Source: Rhizophagus irregularis (lineage: Eukaryota > Glomeromycota > Glomeromycetes > Glomerales > Glomeraceae). Taken from it: 64,000 nucleotides of DNA. This document shows positions 23,830-36,689 of the stretch, in pieces (the first letter of the stretch is position 1; each line of letters opens with the position of its first letter). The notes beneath the pieces are model-generated. The model was not told where the DNA came from, did no database searches, and worked only from the letters and a program-made list of their open reading frames with translations. Location: positions 1,550,001 to 1,614,000 of the forward strand of contig NC_089445.1 in the NCBI RefSeq assembly GCF_026210795.1. Reading direction: 5' to 3'. A program made the position numbers and the translations under genes.

Positions 23830-24942
23830 TTAGGTTGAAGTTTCGTAAGTAATAATATTTTTGTAAAATAATAAAATGTTAGAAAGAAGTTTGAAGTTGA
23901 AAAGAGGTTTGGAAAAAGTTTGAGGGTATATATATACTTGTAAAAACCTCTTTCGATACACTATGACTAATAACACTTGTTATGATGATATTACATCATT
24001 TTCTCTATTACATAAACTTTTGTTTAACTGATTATCATAAAATCATTTTTACGTGACAAATTATTAGGTGTATACAAAGCATGACTCATAATTTAAGTAA
24101 AATATCTTCTGATACTATAAACTGGCTTTTCATTATTGCAACATCTAGATGATTCTTTAAACGTGACAATAATGGATGATCTTTTAAGCGAAGCATCTTA
24201 TGAAGTATACGATAACAAATGATTAGTTTCTAGAAATCTGGACATATCACGGCTCGGGCAAACACGATAAAAAATATTTCAAATTACAATGGTAATTATA
24301 TCATTAAATTTTATTTGTGTTTCAAAAAAGTTTTTAATTTTTATGAATAATGAATAAAAAATAGTTGATATTAATAACGCAGTATGAATTACTTTTTTTT
24401 GATAACTGATAACTGATAACAAAAACATAACAGAATAACAATTTGTGGCGCAAGACCGATGATCAAGACAAAAAGTATCCAGCTATCCCTTTTTTGTAAT
24501 AGTCTTGACCATCAGTTTTATTAAACGCATGAAAATTCAATAACAATTTTTTTACTTTTCACGCTTAAGAGAGAATAATTACCTTTTAGAATAAAAACAT
24601 GATTTAAAAATAGGTTTCCCTCATTTATCAGTTGAAAAAAAATTTTTTTTTCATGGCTCGATTGGCTCGTCATCAAAACCATTGCTTTGTTAGTTAAAAA
24701 TGTTTTTGTTTAAAAAAAAATAAATAAATGACAATAATAATATAAAAATTCTGTTGGTTTTATGTTAATAGAAAGTTTTTTGCGATGTGTTTTTGTTTAT
24801 AATTTTGCGATAACTGTTAAATTATAAATGCTCCCCTTTTTGAGTTTGCATTTTTCACAAAAAAAAAATCATATTTTTTTCCTCCTTTTTTAATAATAAT
24901 AATAAATACGATAATATATCATCTTTAAATTCTTCACAAAAA
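23830..24942. other. intergenic, no gene seen
   Basis: AT-rich. A pair of related stretches, 'gatgatcaagac' near 24458 and its partial complement 'gtcttgaccatc' near 24503, form a weak inverted repeat around ttttttgtaatag. The last 60 bp precede the KH gene and contain a TATA-like ataatatatc. Confidence 0.45.
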
Positions 24943-25380
24943 ATGGAAAAACAAATGCAAAATTCCATCAGATACTCAACCGTTTCGACTACTATGGAAA
25001 TTCCCAAAAATGTTGAAATTGGTAAATTGATTGGTCGTAAAGGACGTAACCTAAAACCCATTGAAGAAGGGACTGGTACACGCATTTACATTAATACAGA
25101 AGTAAATCCTCGACAAATTGAAATTAAAATAAATAATGATGATAAAGATAGAGATGAAAATATTTCGCCTTGGGATTGGATCAATAAAGCAATATGTCAA
25201 ATAGACAAGTTACTAGAAGATATTGATATAAGAAGTCGAAGAAACGATATAGAAAAAGAAGGAAAAAATAGTAGAATTTCAGATAATGGTAATCATCAAC
25301 ATGCAACGCCAAGAAATCATAAAGATACCGATCCGAAAGAAAAAAGAAAAAGGTTTACGACCAAAACACGACAAGTATGA
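24943..25380 (+). CDS. small KH-domain protein, 145 aa
   Basis: A single exon. Residues 18-50 fit a KH-type RNA-binding fold: a hydrophobic strand (TMEIPKNVEIGKLIG), the GxxG loop as GRKG (residues 31-34 region), the following helix (RNLKPIEEGTGTRIYI), then a second strand (RQIEIKIN). A short Trp-containing linker (SPWDWINKAICQIDKLL) would be the last helix of the domain. The C-terminal 50 residues are Lys/Arg/Asp/Asn-rich and probably disordered. The single KH module with little else is short for the family, whose members often carry several. Role inferred: RNA or single-stranded nucleic-acid binding. The start is the first ATG in frame, preceded by an A-rich leader. Confidence 0.8.
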   Translation: MEKQMQNSIRYSTVSTTMEIPKNVEIGKLIGRKGRNLKPIEEGTGTRIYINTEVNPRQIEIKINNDDKDRDENISPWDWINKAICQIDKLLEDIDIRSRRNDIEKEGKNSRISDNGNHQHATPRNHKDTDPKEKRKRFTTKTRQV

Positions 25381-25749
25381 TATTTCAAAAATATTAATAT
25401 TTATTTAATATATATATATATTTTTTTTAATATAAAATATTCTTCTATTTAGTCATTAAATAAGGAAAACATTAGGAGAAATGTTCATGTAAATCACACG
25501 AAATCAATCTAATTAATCCTTTTTTTTCTTTTTTTCATTATATTTCATTATTTATTATAGATTATGCATTTCTTTTAGTAGTTTATAGTTTATAGAAAAT
25601 GAATGAACTTTATTCAGTTATTATATGTATAACAAAATTTTTTTTCTTCTCGTAAATAGAAATATATTTTTTTAATAAAGAATTCCTAAATTCTCTACGA
25701 AACGTGTAATACAAAATATACGTATCTTTTTCTGAAATTACTAGTCTCA

Positions 25750-27499
25750 TAATTTGAACTTTTTTCTTTAAATATTGATGCTTGGAAGCTGATCTTTGTC
25801 CTCTACAATTTGAATTCCTGGCAATTGACAGAATCGCTGTATAATTATTCGGATCATTATAATAAAAAGATCCAGTACCAGCACTAGATTCTTTAAGTAG
25901 CTCTAAGTTTCTAAAATTTCTTGATCATTTGTTGACGTTAAAATCTACATTTGAAAGAAAGATATATATAAGAAAATTAAATTAAAAAAAAAATCTTAAA
26001 TTTATTATAATTACATTATTATTATACCATCATACATAAACTCATTGGCAATTGTAACCTAATCCCGTATGAGGACTATCAACACCCTGAAATTTTTTCT
26101 CCATTAAACCAAAACTTATTCCAATTACTTAAAATAAAATATCATCGTTATCAATAAAACCAAAATAAAATAAACTTAATAAACTTGGTAAATTTGCATC
26201 ATCCATTAAATTTGATGAACATAACCATTAATTTCATAAGCAATAATATTCAAAATGTTTAATTATAGCATTTGAATAAATAGTATCACGTATTATTTGA
26301 GATAAATTTTTAGCTTTCTTGGTAATATCAGGTGATGTGAAATCAATCATCTCTATAAAGTTGAGAAAGTTCAACTGAAGCAAAAGCGCTGGATGAAATC
26401 AAGAAAGGGAATGTTGTACTATCGTCTGAAGACCTGAAAATTATTTAACAATTATGAATTAATAATAATTATAATAATAATAGAAATATAATATCATTCT
26501 AACAGGCACTCCTATAATAATAATAAAATATGGATAGACTTTTTATAATTAAAATAATATATGATTTAAAATGTACATATTAAATTTCTCACCAATTCCT
26601 TCACCAAGGTTTCAGTGGTAGTTCTTGTTAATCAAGAAAATTTATAAGCTTCATTTCTAAATTCTTGCATTGTACCTAATTGTTGTTTTTCCATTATATC
26701 TAAAATCGAATTAACGGCTTCTAACCAAATTTATTTGTTAAATATATATCATCTTTAGTATTACTCCAATAATTATGAGATAATTTTAAAAAAGAAACTA
26801 AAGAGTCAAGCTCCCACTTCTTTCCCATGTAGCACTTGAAGGAAGTGTTTGACCATGGATTTTTTGGATGAGGAAGTCTAGATTTAGTTGATGCATAATA
26901 TGCATTCGCATATGAATCCTATAGAAAAAATTTATTAAAAGATGTGATTTTTTTTTTAAAAAAAAAATACCATTGAAAAATAAAACCTACACTGATAATT
27001 AATTCTGCTTGCACATGTATAACACCTAAATAAGATTCTTCAATTTATCGTCATATTTTGCGTAAGGGATATAAGAGATAATTTGATTTGTTGAATCTCT
27101 TAGCCACTGCACTGCACTAAGAAAAAAAAAATTATTTATGTATTTAGTCGTCTTTAACCAAAACAAACTATCCTTTTGAAGAAAAAAAAATTGAATAAAT
27201 TACGGAATTTCAATAACAATGAACGTTCTTGGACAATCTTCACCAACATTAAAACCAAGCTACTGTCGTATCTGCGTATGGAAAATATTACATTAAATCT
27301 TAAATTATTATCATCATCGAATCAGAAAATTATTTATCTACCTAAGGTATTTTGGGCAACAATTTTCAAATAATCTTGTCAAATCTTTATCTTTCATATT
27401 CGAAGTTATATCTTTTATTACTTTCTTGATGATAGGATTAACAAAATTTTCGTTCGGATTCTTTTGATTGACATTCAGTTTTGGTAGTAGTTTCTTCAT
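25750..27499 (-). pseudogene. decayed GH125 (Mug157-like) alpha-1,6-mannosidase gene
   Basis: Pieces of one protein lie in order along the minus strand. The ATG at 27499 starts MKKLLPKLN and runs to DLTRLFENCCPKYL (GH125: ..LARLFENCFPNTL). Then come DTTVAWFNVGED and CPRTFIVIEIP (family DTTV..., TFVITGDIP), WLRDSTNQIISYIPYAK, DSYANAYYASTKSR, WELDSLVSFLKLSHNYW, AVNSILDIMEKQQ, NLMDDANLPSLLSLFYFGFI, GVDSPHTGLGY and finally LKESSAGTG. The order and spacing match GH125 along its whole length, so this was a complete spliced gene. It is dead: there is an extra base in the A run before the CPKYL/DTTV junction, a frame change just after the Asn-Lys run at about 26730, and several stops (for example after NEAYKFS, and in place of a Trp/Pro segment after GLGYNCQ). 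Family role: retaining sugar linkage hydrolysis of alpha-1,6-mannosides. Confidence 0.8.
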
Positions 27500-28323
27500 T
27501 ATTTACGGATGATTTAAACGTAAACATAATTTTAGAGAATACTTTTGAGAATATATATTGATAAATTGTTTGTGTCACAAATAAAAGACGTAAATATCGG
27601 CAGATTCTGATAATCGGTGTGATCAGAAAAATGGAAGTCCCTTATGGTAGGAGCGTAGGGCCGTAGTTCTTAATCATTGATTGTCTATGAGAAGGTACAA
27701 GATTTTCACGTAAATTAAAAAAATAAATTTGCAAAATTAATTACTTTCTTGAGTTTCTTCAATAATGATCCTAAATGATCAATGATTTAACGTGACTATT
27801 GCTACTATTCCTATCAAAGTACAATATATTCCTTTATCTCTTAAACAAATTCTTTTCTTTATTTTTATTATATTAGTTTGGGTAAAATGAAATCTAATAT
27901 ATTTTATTGAATATATACTTTAATTAATTGTTATTGATTTTTCACTTTAAAGCATTAAACGATTTAAACGTCAATTATTGCATCAATAAATAAGTATGTG
28001 CGCATTAGTGTAAACTTAACGCCAACAATATTTTCCTAGAATATATTACTAATTTTGTATTTTTTCTTAAATTACTTTCATTGATTATTAATAATTAAAA
28101 CAATGATTAAAATAATATATTAGATATTATATTCTATAAAAAGTTGATATATCGATATTTAATATAGTTAGTTTGCACAATTTCAAAAAAAAAAAAAAAG
28201 AAAAATATAAATTTTTTTTAAACTTTTTAAACCTAAACCTATACATTCTTAACATTTAGTATTTACTAATTCTTCAGAATGATAATGGTAATAAATTTAT
28301 CCAAAAAAAAAAATAATAATTGC
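27500..28323. other. intergenic, no gene seen
   Basis: AT-rich with A-tracts (28185-28200). It holds the likely promoter of the mannosidase pseudogene on one side and the 3' flank of Hsp70 paralogue B on the other. Confidence 0.5.
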
Positions 28324-30607
28324 TTAATATGTTCTTCTTCTGTTATCTCTATTGTCTATATTGTCTCTTTCTTCTCTCACGTTGATAAACTTTTCGAGTA
28401 ATTTTCTTTTATGTTCATATTCATACTTTTCTGCTTCTTGATTATTCTCAAGCCATGCAATTGATTCTTGGATTGCTTCTTTGAGTATACTCTAAATTTG
28501 TTTTTTTGATAGGATTGGAAATTTTTATTAAAACTTCGATTCAACAGATAAGAAGATGCGCAATACGATCCCGAAGGACGATAGACTCTAAAAAAACTTA
28601 CTTGATATGAGTTACGTAAACTGTATACATAACTTTCAAACTCATTTCGTGCTTGCATCCTTTGTGCAACTTGATTTCTTTCTGTATGATATTTCTTAGC
28701 TTCAGCACCTGTTAAGAAGAAATTATTTATTTCATAAACGATCCGACCATTAAAAATGTAAGATTAAAAACTTAGTTACAAACCCATGCGTTTAATTACT
28801 TTACTCTTCGGTCGGTTATAAATATTATTGATAGTTGTCATATTTGATCCACCAGTTATTAAATCAACAGCAGTAACCTAAAGTTAATTAAAAAAAAAGA
28901 AAAAATATTAATGTAAATTGTTTACTAACAAAACTTATTACATTATTTTTTATATATAAATAATTAACCTTTAATATTCTATTTGAATCAATATCGAAGG
29001 TAACCTCAATTTGTGGAACATCAGAAGAAATTTTAGTTAATTTAAATTTTCCAATCAATCGATTATTTCTTGTTAGGTTATTCTCCCCTTCATATATTGA
29101 AATTATTATATAATTTTGATTGAAGTGACTTGTAGATATAATTTCGGATTTCTTAGTAGGTATAGTTGTATTACTATCAATAAATGGGATCATGGTACCA
29201 CAGATTTCGATACCAAGAGAAAAAGCAGCAACATCAAGTAACATTAAATTTTGAATCTTTTCAGAATTATAATTAGATAAGATAGCAGCTTGTATTGTAG
29301 CACCATAAGCGATAGCTTCATCAGAATTAATAGATTTATTTAATTCTTTACCATTAAAGAATTCGGATATCATCTTTTGAATTTTGGGAATACGTGTTGA
29401 ACCACCAACTAAAATGATTTCATGAACTTGACATTTGTAGATTTTACCATCTTGAAGTACTTTCTCAATAGGTTCCATTATAAATTGGAATAACTTTTGA
29501 TTCAATTCTTCAAACTTAGCACGTGTCAAAGTAGTATCAAAGTCAATATTTTCAAAAAGAGAATCAATTCCAATAAAAGCTTTTGTTGATGCTGAAAGTG
29601 TACGTTTTGCGCGTTCGCATTGTTCCCTCAGACGACAGATAGTACGAACGTTGGTAGTAAGATCTTTATTAAATCTATTTTTGAATTCTTGTACGAAATG
29701 ATTCACGATTCGATTATCGAAATCTTTACCACCAAGATGATTGTTACCAGCAACTGCTTTTACTTCTAAAATTCCTTCTTCAATGGTTAAAAGAGAGACG
29801 TCGCAACTACCATCACCTAAATCAAAGACGAGAATATTTCGTTCTCTAGTGAATCTTTTATCCAACCCATAAGCGATAGCAGCAGCAGATGGTGAATTAA
29901 TGATACGAAGTATTTTCAAACCGGCAATCAAACCAGCATCATATAAAGCTTTATAATGAGAATAATTAGAGAAAGCTGGTGTTGTGATTACAGCATTTTT
30001 AACTTGAGTGTTAAGAAAAGCTTCTGCGATTTCTTTCATCTTTTTCAATATCATGGATAAAATTTCTTTAGGTTCAAAATCTTTATCTTCACCTTTGTAT
30101 TTAACACGGATATATAGCTTTTTATTCTTTTTGACAACATTGAACGGCCAATGCTAATTATTATGATACATAAAAAAAAAAAAATTACATCAAAATGTTA
30201 GAGATTGCATTATTAATTGAAAAAAGATTTAATATCGATTTACAATATACCATCATATGAAGATCAAAATCGTTGATATCATGACCAATAAGGCGGATAA
30301 TATCAAAAACGGTATTATGAGGATTTATAGAAACTTGATTTTTTGCCGCGTCGCCAATAAGAATTTCTTTATCAGTGAAAGCGACGTATGATGGAGTTGT
30401 ACGATTACCATAATCATTGGAAATAATCTCAACTCTATCATTTTTCCAAATACCGACACAAGAATATGTATTCCCTAAATCAATACCGACTAAGAAGTTT
30501 TTTAAGAGGAAAAAAAAAATTATCAATCTTTTTTTTAAAAAAAAAGAAAAGAAAGAAATGGTTTATTAGATGCTCAAACTTTAATTATTGCACTAACCAG
30601 TTGCCAT
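28324..30607 (-). CDS. Hsp70-like chaperone, paralogue B (six exons, 600 aa)
   Basis: Exons: 30607-30598, 30489-30251, 30153-28969, 28877-28784, 28708-28602 and 28491-28324, all in phase. The first exon is ten bases (ATG GCA ACT G), giving [13 protein letters not shown]. This is better than an in-frame ATG at 30526, whose leader would be a Phe/Leu run encoded by the intron. Domains: nucleotide-binding domain to about residue 375, SBD ([13 protein letters not shown]), helical lid ([26 protein letters not shown]), and a charged Arg/Asp/Asn tail ending RRRTY. Odd points: the DLGGGT loop is DLGDGS (Gly to Asp, and the hydrolysis-linked Thr to Ser), with CD following. The usual [11 protein letters not shown] segment is [19 protein letters not shown] is intact. 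ATP turnover is likely altered. No EEVD tail. The donor of the third intron is GTTAAT, weaker than the GTTTGT/GTATGT in its paralogues. Confidence 0.88.
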
Positions 30608-31636
30608 TATTACTGTAAGAAGATAATTATAAAATCAAAATTTTCTTTTCCTCTCTTTATTTTACCTTCGTTGTAAAGAAGAAAAACAAAAATTTTTGGA
30701 AATAACACATCGCAATTTTAAAAGAAATGGAAGTACGACACACATTTTTTCCAAGTTCGTTTTCCAATTTTAGTCAAATTAGATGCTGTCTAGCTAAACG
30801 CGTCTAAACCGTAATAGGTGTCTAACACATTCTAAATAGTTCAAATAATCCAAATAACCCAATCGTTATTACCATAGTTTTTATTAAATTAATAATCTCG
30901 CGAATGACTGAACATTAAGATTTCAAACGCGAAAAAATCTTTGTAACTTAGCCCGTGATCAATGAGTGTCGGCCGGAGAAAATCAAATTTTCGGTTTTCC
31001 CGCGATTCAACGATCTTTGATATAATTGATCTGATTTTATGAAAAATTTTTCTCGTACATAAAATATGTGAAAGTTATAACTCTTCGCTGATAATAAAAA
31101 AAAATTCAATTAAACTTTTGAATACAGTAACTTACCACATCCATTATCCAAAAGAATCCGTTCAAATTTACCTTGCAAAACCCTCGATTTGCGTCAGATG
31201 ATGCCGGCCAACATTATTGGCTTGATATTGTCCAATATTATAATGCCAAGTTGATGCACATCAGCTGTCAGATGAGACAGTTAACGCACAACATATACTT
31301 TTTGTTTATGGATAATAAATTTTATTAAACATATTCTGGACGCGAAAATAGAATTTGTTTTATAAAATTGGGGTTCGATAATTATTTGCACAAGATTAAA
31401 AGATGTGTTTATTTAAAAGACGAAGCATGATTATAAAAAAATACCAGCTTTCTTTACATAAAGACTGAATTATAAAAAAAAAAATAGCTATCTTTAATAG
31501 TTGATTAACTAAATAATATACTTATTTAAACTAATCCATAAAGAATATCGATAAATAAAAAAATAAAATAAAAATAAAAATAAAATAAATTGATAAGATA
31601 TAATTATATATTCTATTAGTTTGCAATCGAAAATCT
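30608..31636. other. intergenic, no gene seen
   Basis: AT-rich, with GC-richer patches at about 30955-31010 and 31190-31290. No frame or repeat structure supported. It lies upstream of the minus-strand Hsp70 paralogue B and downstream of the minus-strand Myb-like gene. Confidence 0.45.
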
Positions 31637-32492
31637 TTAAAAAAGAGGCACCATTTTAAGTGGCATGTTAAAATCGTTGAATGAAACTTTTGGTTCCATT
31701 AAAATTTTTGGTTCCATTAAAACTTTTGGTTCCATTAAAATTTTTGGTTCCGTTAAAATTTTTGGCTCCATTAAAACTTTTGGTTCCGTTATGGGTAGCG
31801 TTGGTTGATCAGATATTAAATTATCGGAAGGCGGTTTAGTAATTTTTCGTTTTTCGATCATACGTAATTGTCTTTTAGCTCTTCTTTCATCACTTTTTTT
31901 TTTGGAATTCCAAAAATTTCTGACCTTGTTTTCGGATCTTAACAATCCGTAATTTTTCTTTAATGAGGCTACGACATGTTTCCAACTTATTTTTCCGTCT
32001 TTCATTCTATTCTTATTCGCTTCAATGATTACAAGATTTTTTTCATCATCAGTTAAAGGTTCGAGGCATACTAAAATGGGTAAAATGGGGGAAATACGTA
32101 ATATTATTTTATTAATTTATATAATGCAGTATTTTTTAAAAAATCAAACTTTTAAAAAGGATTTACATACAATGCGGGTTGATATAATTGTGCCAACTGT
32201 AATATTTTTTAGGGAAAAAAGGAAATAGTTAGTACTTTTTTATACTTACTTATTGATTTATATATGAATACATAATATGTAATTAACTTACCAATTAGAC
32301 AATTGGTTTGGCTTATATTTCGGGATCATTTTGCTTATCAAGACAAACTTATTATGTTTGTCTTTATATAAATCCATATATTCTCTTATGAGGACATTAC
32401 TCTACAAGAATAATAAACAATAGATAAGTATTATACTCTTGTTAAGTAATATATAATATAAATGTATTTACCGCTTCATCGAATAAAGACAT
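31637..32492 (-). CDS. Myb-like DNA-binding protein, four exons, 196 aa
   Basis: Exons: 32492-32472, 32401-32292, 32196-32171 and 32070-31637. The 26-nt third exon is needed: only with it does the frame continue from NQLSN through CWHNYINPHLCLEPLTDDE into the long last exon. The result is two Myb/SANT-like repeats: the first (residues about 10-55) ends in WHNYINP, as in Myb RxxWxNxLxP. The second begins EPLTDDEKNLVIIEANKN and ends KVRNFWNSKKKS, with ISWKHVVASL as the middle helix. A basic linker follows (RRAKRQLRMIEKRK). Then come five to six copies of a six-residue MEPKIL-type repeat (DNA unit 18 bp, 31690-31797). Role inferred: nuclear DNA-binding regulator. The repeat copy number probably varies between strains. 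The intron before the last exon is about 100 nt, the others 70-95. Confidence 0.85.
31690..31797 (-). repeat. 18-bp coding minisatellite
   Basis: About six tandem copies of ggttccattaaaattttt-type units, in frame in the last exon of the Myb-like gene and encoding M/T-E-P-K-I/V-L. Copies differ by one to three bases. Confidence 0.9.
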
Positions 32493-32597
32493 TTTATTAT
32501 AGTAAATATAATAAAAGAAAAAAAAGTATTATGAAATTTTTTTTCGTGATTACGAAAAAAAGATAAAAAAATTGATTTTTTTTTTTGAAAAAAAAAG

Positions 32598-32649
<52 letters not shown>

Positions 32650-35600
32650 TTAAATGGGTTTAATGAGTTTAATGGGTTGAACGATTCAAGAATTTAATGT
32701 AAAAAAAATGCTCTCTTTTTTTTTAAAAAAAAAGGAGTTTTTGAATTTTTCTTTCGCGGATGACCTCGTATTTATTAGAATGATGACGACAACGGTTTCT
32801 TGTGTGCAACCATTTTCGGAGTTTCTAAATAACAAAGAAATTTGAATATAAAAGATTAGTTAAAAATCTATGAAAGATTTCTTAATATATTAACTTTTTT
32901 TTTTTGGACTATTAATTGAATAATAAGATTTGATTAATAAATATTAAGAAATTTATATATACAGTTATTGTTATTAATAATAAATGAAAATGTAATATAA
33001 TATAGTATAATATAATATATATAATGTATTGTAATACTGTAATATGATACAATCAGATTTAATTATTATTTGATCGAAAAAAAGAAATTTTTCGGAAATA
33101 CGGAAATAATAATTATAATAAAAGTCTAAGCATGGAATCTGTTTTCTAAAGTTTTAACTAATTAAAGAGAATTCAAAGACTAAATGTTCTGTTCACATTG
33201 TCACCCGAAATCAGTTATTTGAAAATTGAGTCATTGTAATCTCGTATACATTATTTTTATCTTCTCATTTATTTATATACAATACAATATATTCGGAACA
33301 ACCGATTGATTTTTTGCGTAATATGAAATTTATTACAGTATATAAAATTTTTACAGCGTTCAGTTAGTACTGCGTCTGGTATATACTGTAAATATTCTGG
33401 TATATTCGGTAAATTATTACTATATATTTACAACAAAAGCAACAATAACTCATGCAAAAATCGGGATATCACAATAATATGCATTCATTAGACCAGAGGG
33501 CTGAGATTTATTTATATTAGAAAAAATTTTTTTTTACTTTTAATGGAAAAATATAATGTATTATAAATCATGTTTTGCCCGATTTTGAAAATACATTGTT
33601 TGCCCATCAATTAAAATAATGTAGATCCATCCGTGCAACATCGGCAGTCGACGACTTTGCTTTTTTTTAAAAGTTCTATGACATAATTAGCCAATCTTCA
33701 ATTTTTTTTGTTTAAAACAATATAAAAAATAAATAATCAAAAAAAAAGTAGAAATAAAGGAATAATTTAAACAAATTATATTGGATATTTTTACTTTCAA
33801 TTTTTTTTTTTTTTAAAAAAAATAGATATTACTAAAAGAGCTATTATCTGTTATGAACATAAATAAGATGATAATTGATTAGTTCCGTGACGCCAATACG
33901 TATTGAACTCTCCAAAATATAATATTTAAAATTATTATCAATAAATTGTTCATTTAAAACCTGTTAGAACCGTTAACATACATGCATATATATATGATTT
34001 TGAAATTTCTAATTGATAGTTTTCTTTTTTATTTTTTGGAAGTTCATTTTATAAATTTGTGAAATCATACGACATATTTCTTTACATATATATTTGTTAT
34101 GAAATCATAATCTTGATTTATAATTTTAGTACAAAAACATTTTTTTTATAATAAATGACTAAAAATAGATTTTTCTATTGTTCCTTTCACAGATTTCCTT
34201 TGTCCATGCATTTCCGTTTTCAAAAGATCGTATTATTTTTTTCTGCATTCATTACATAATTCTTAAATTCTTGGAAAAAACTTGGAATTTCTTAATAAAC
34301 ATCCTACAATGTCATTGGGCTTCTTCATTAGCCGCAGGAGATGACCGTTGTATAAGATTCTAACCTAATTAATAATGTTGATATCAGTTTACTTCAGTTT
34401 ACTTGCATACAGATATACAATGGTACAACATTTTTTAATTTACCGCATGCATAACATCAAAGAGTGCCACAAAGAGTGTCGCATTTTATTTTATGATTTT
34501 ATTATACGTAGAAGACGGAGTTAATAATAACTTGATCCTGTACATAAAAGAAACGCTATCCGAAACCAGATTATATTTAAAATCCTTCAAAAATTGCAGG
34601 GTTTATAATAAAGACTCTGTGCCGTCAGCGATTAGTTAAAATATGACTTTATAACTATTATCGAATATTTCACTGAAATGGTTTTGAGCAAATTATCATT
34701 TAGTCTTTTGAACGCATGTATTATACATATACAATACCGTAACAACTCTCTGTAGATAACAATGCCCCCTTTATTAGTTATTTCTGTTAAAACTCCGTAA
34801 AATGAGCCTTTCACGGACATTCTCGATAAATTCCGTGATATAAGGCGGAAACATTGATAACTTATCGCATTTAAGTTCTATCTCGTTAACAATAACTGTA
34901 CAAATTTTTATTATAATATTTAATTATAGTAAATCATGTTAAATTTGCAAATAATGTAACTGTAGACCAGATACATAATTTTAACGTTAACAAAAGAAAT
35001 GAGTTTATTAAGAAATAAATTGTGCAGCATGAAGCGCGTGATGTGTCTGCGCCTGATCTATTCCGTATTTATTACTGTAATTGAGATAACTAATAGTGGT
35101 GTGCCCCGAACCCGTGATGATCGGTGCTAAAAGTTTTATTCTTATAAATCATATTTCAATTTGTCAGATGATGTAGCAGGTATAAACTAAAAAATTTTTT
35201 TTTTATTTTTCAGTTCTTTTTTTTTCAAAATTTTTTTAAATTATTTTTTATTTTCATTATTATTGAAATAAATTTTTTTTTTTATAAATTATCTAAATTT
35301 CTTTTTGGCATTATGAAAGGTTTGAATAAATAAAGTAATAATGGACTTGAATTTGGTAACAGTTTTTAGTGGTGATAAGTGTATAATTAGGATATCAGAT
35401 TGAGCTTCTCCTCTTTAGTCACATCATATGACATTTTCAAGGGGTGTAATTATTTAGTGGTTCGACTGTACTATCCCATCATGGATCGACGCCGAACATA
35501 AATTGTACAATCTTTTTTTCACACGAATTGTTAAATTCACCGTTATGGATATTCTGGAAAGAAAATTTTCCTTTTTTCGATGATTTATCTTCAACAACTA

Positions 35601-36140
35601 ATTCCCATGACGTAGTGCATCCAAAAGAGATAAACTATCGATATCATCGACAATATCATAGTGTCCATGGGCAATAGTTTATTATCAAAATATTTTTTAA
35701 ATGAATTAAAAGAGTCCATATAGTAATATCTTTATCTTTAATAAAAACATTAAGTACAAAATCAATACGCTATCCAGTTGAAGATTAAAAAGTAAAGATG
35801 TTTTTCATAATTAGATGGACATATTTTGTGTACAGAAAAAAAAATTAAATTTATATGTAAAAAAAAGACAAATAAAGTTGATTAGCGTCTTGGGCTTATT
35901 ATAATTATAATATAAACCCCTACATTAATTTGGTATTTTTTCATTTTCAATAAGATTTAATATAAATGATCAAATGATCTTATTACGACAGACTTCCATG
36001 TGATCATTATACGCAGTAATTATTATTATCAGTTATAGGATCACACCGATTGAATTTACATTATTCATTCAATTTTCAGTACTTATCAATCATAATTTAT
36101 CTCTTAAATTTCTTTAATTAAATATGCAGATATTATTCAA
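32493..36140. other. long gene-poor interval with a pure A tract
   Basis: Includes an almost uninterrupted A run at about 32583-32646 (49 consecutive A from 32598) and several other A/T tracts. Small frames near 34.2 and 34.6 kb have no supporting features. One coding-like remnant at 35.4-35.7 kb is listed separately. I see nothing else. Confidence 0.5.
35445..35640 (-). pseudogene. coding remnant of unidentified protein
   Basis: On the minus strand from about 35612, one frame reads ELVVEDKSSKKGKFSFQNIH, then NGEFNNSCEKKIVQFMFGVD, meets a stop, and continues WDSTVEPLNNYTP. A preceding segment in another frame reads GHYDIVDDIDSLSLLDALRH. The composition is that of a real protein, but it is broken, with no start or end recognised. 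I do not assign a family. Confidence 0.35.
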
Positions 36141-36149
36141 TATTTTAAG

Positions 36150-36620
36150 TTAACGAATTAAAGAAGAACCTGTTGAACAGCGTAATGCATTCGAGCCACG
36201 TAAATTATGAAATAAGGATAGAGAATTGTATGAAAAAGAATTTGAGAAAGCGCTCAAATAAAGATAATGGAAACAAACTGATCAAAGATTAAATGAGCTA
36301 ATTGAGGTAATTATTTTATTCATCGTATGAATTATAATTTAGATTTAATTACACGACGAAAAATATCGGAACGCGTCACCAATCTTCAATATGTTGGTCA
36401 GACAGGTCGAAATAAAGATACAGCCGAACGTTATTCAAAAGAAAAAGAGATTAAGATTTGCCTGGCTAACGAAGATTTTTTTTTTCGTACATCTAAGTTT
36501 ATATAACATCCAACAGGAATTTGAACGCTTGCGCACTCAACTTGAAATGCTTTGTGGTGAAATAAAGCATTTGGTAAGTATAATAAATATTAATTATAGG
36601 AAGATATTTGTGTAATAGCA
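36150..36620 (+). pseudogene. broken coiled-coil gene fragment
   Basis: Plus-strand pieces read KEEPVEQRNAFEPRKL, DRELYEKEFEKALK and TDQRLNELIE, interrupted by stops. After an apparent intron (gtaatt at 36306, acceptor near 36514) they continue EFERLRTQLEMLCGEIKHL, followed by another GTAAGT...TATAG intron. The heptad-like Leu/Glu/Lys spacing suggests a coiled coil. At least two stops break the first exon. No family name is justified. Confidence 0.4.
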
Positions 36621-36689
36621 ATTAACTAGCTAAAGTTATTGTTTGTTAGCTGGAATTAGGATAACCAATGAACCGAGTCTCTATACATA

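Noticed and set aside
24943-25085. Minus-strand frame overlapping the KH gene (76 aa)
   Set aside because: Antisense shadow of the KH coding region; the plus-strand protein has the domain motif.
30490-30526. Start of Hsp70 paralogue B at 30526 (leader [10 protein letters not shown])
   Set aside because: The leader is the translated end of an intron; a ten-base exon at 30607-30598 gives a normal MATVGIDLG start as in the paralogues.
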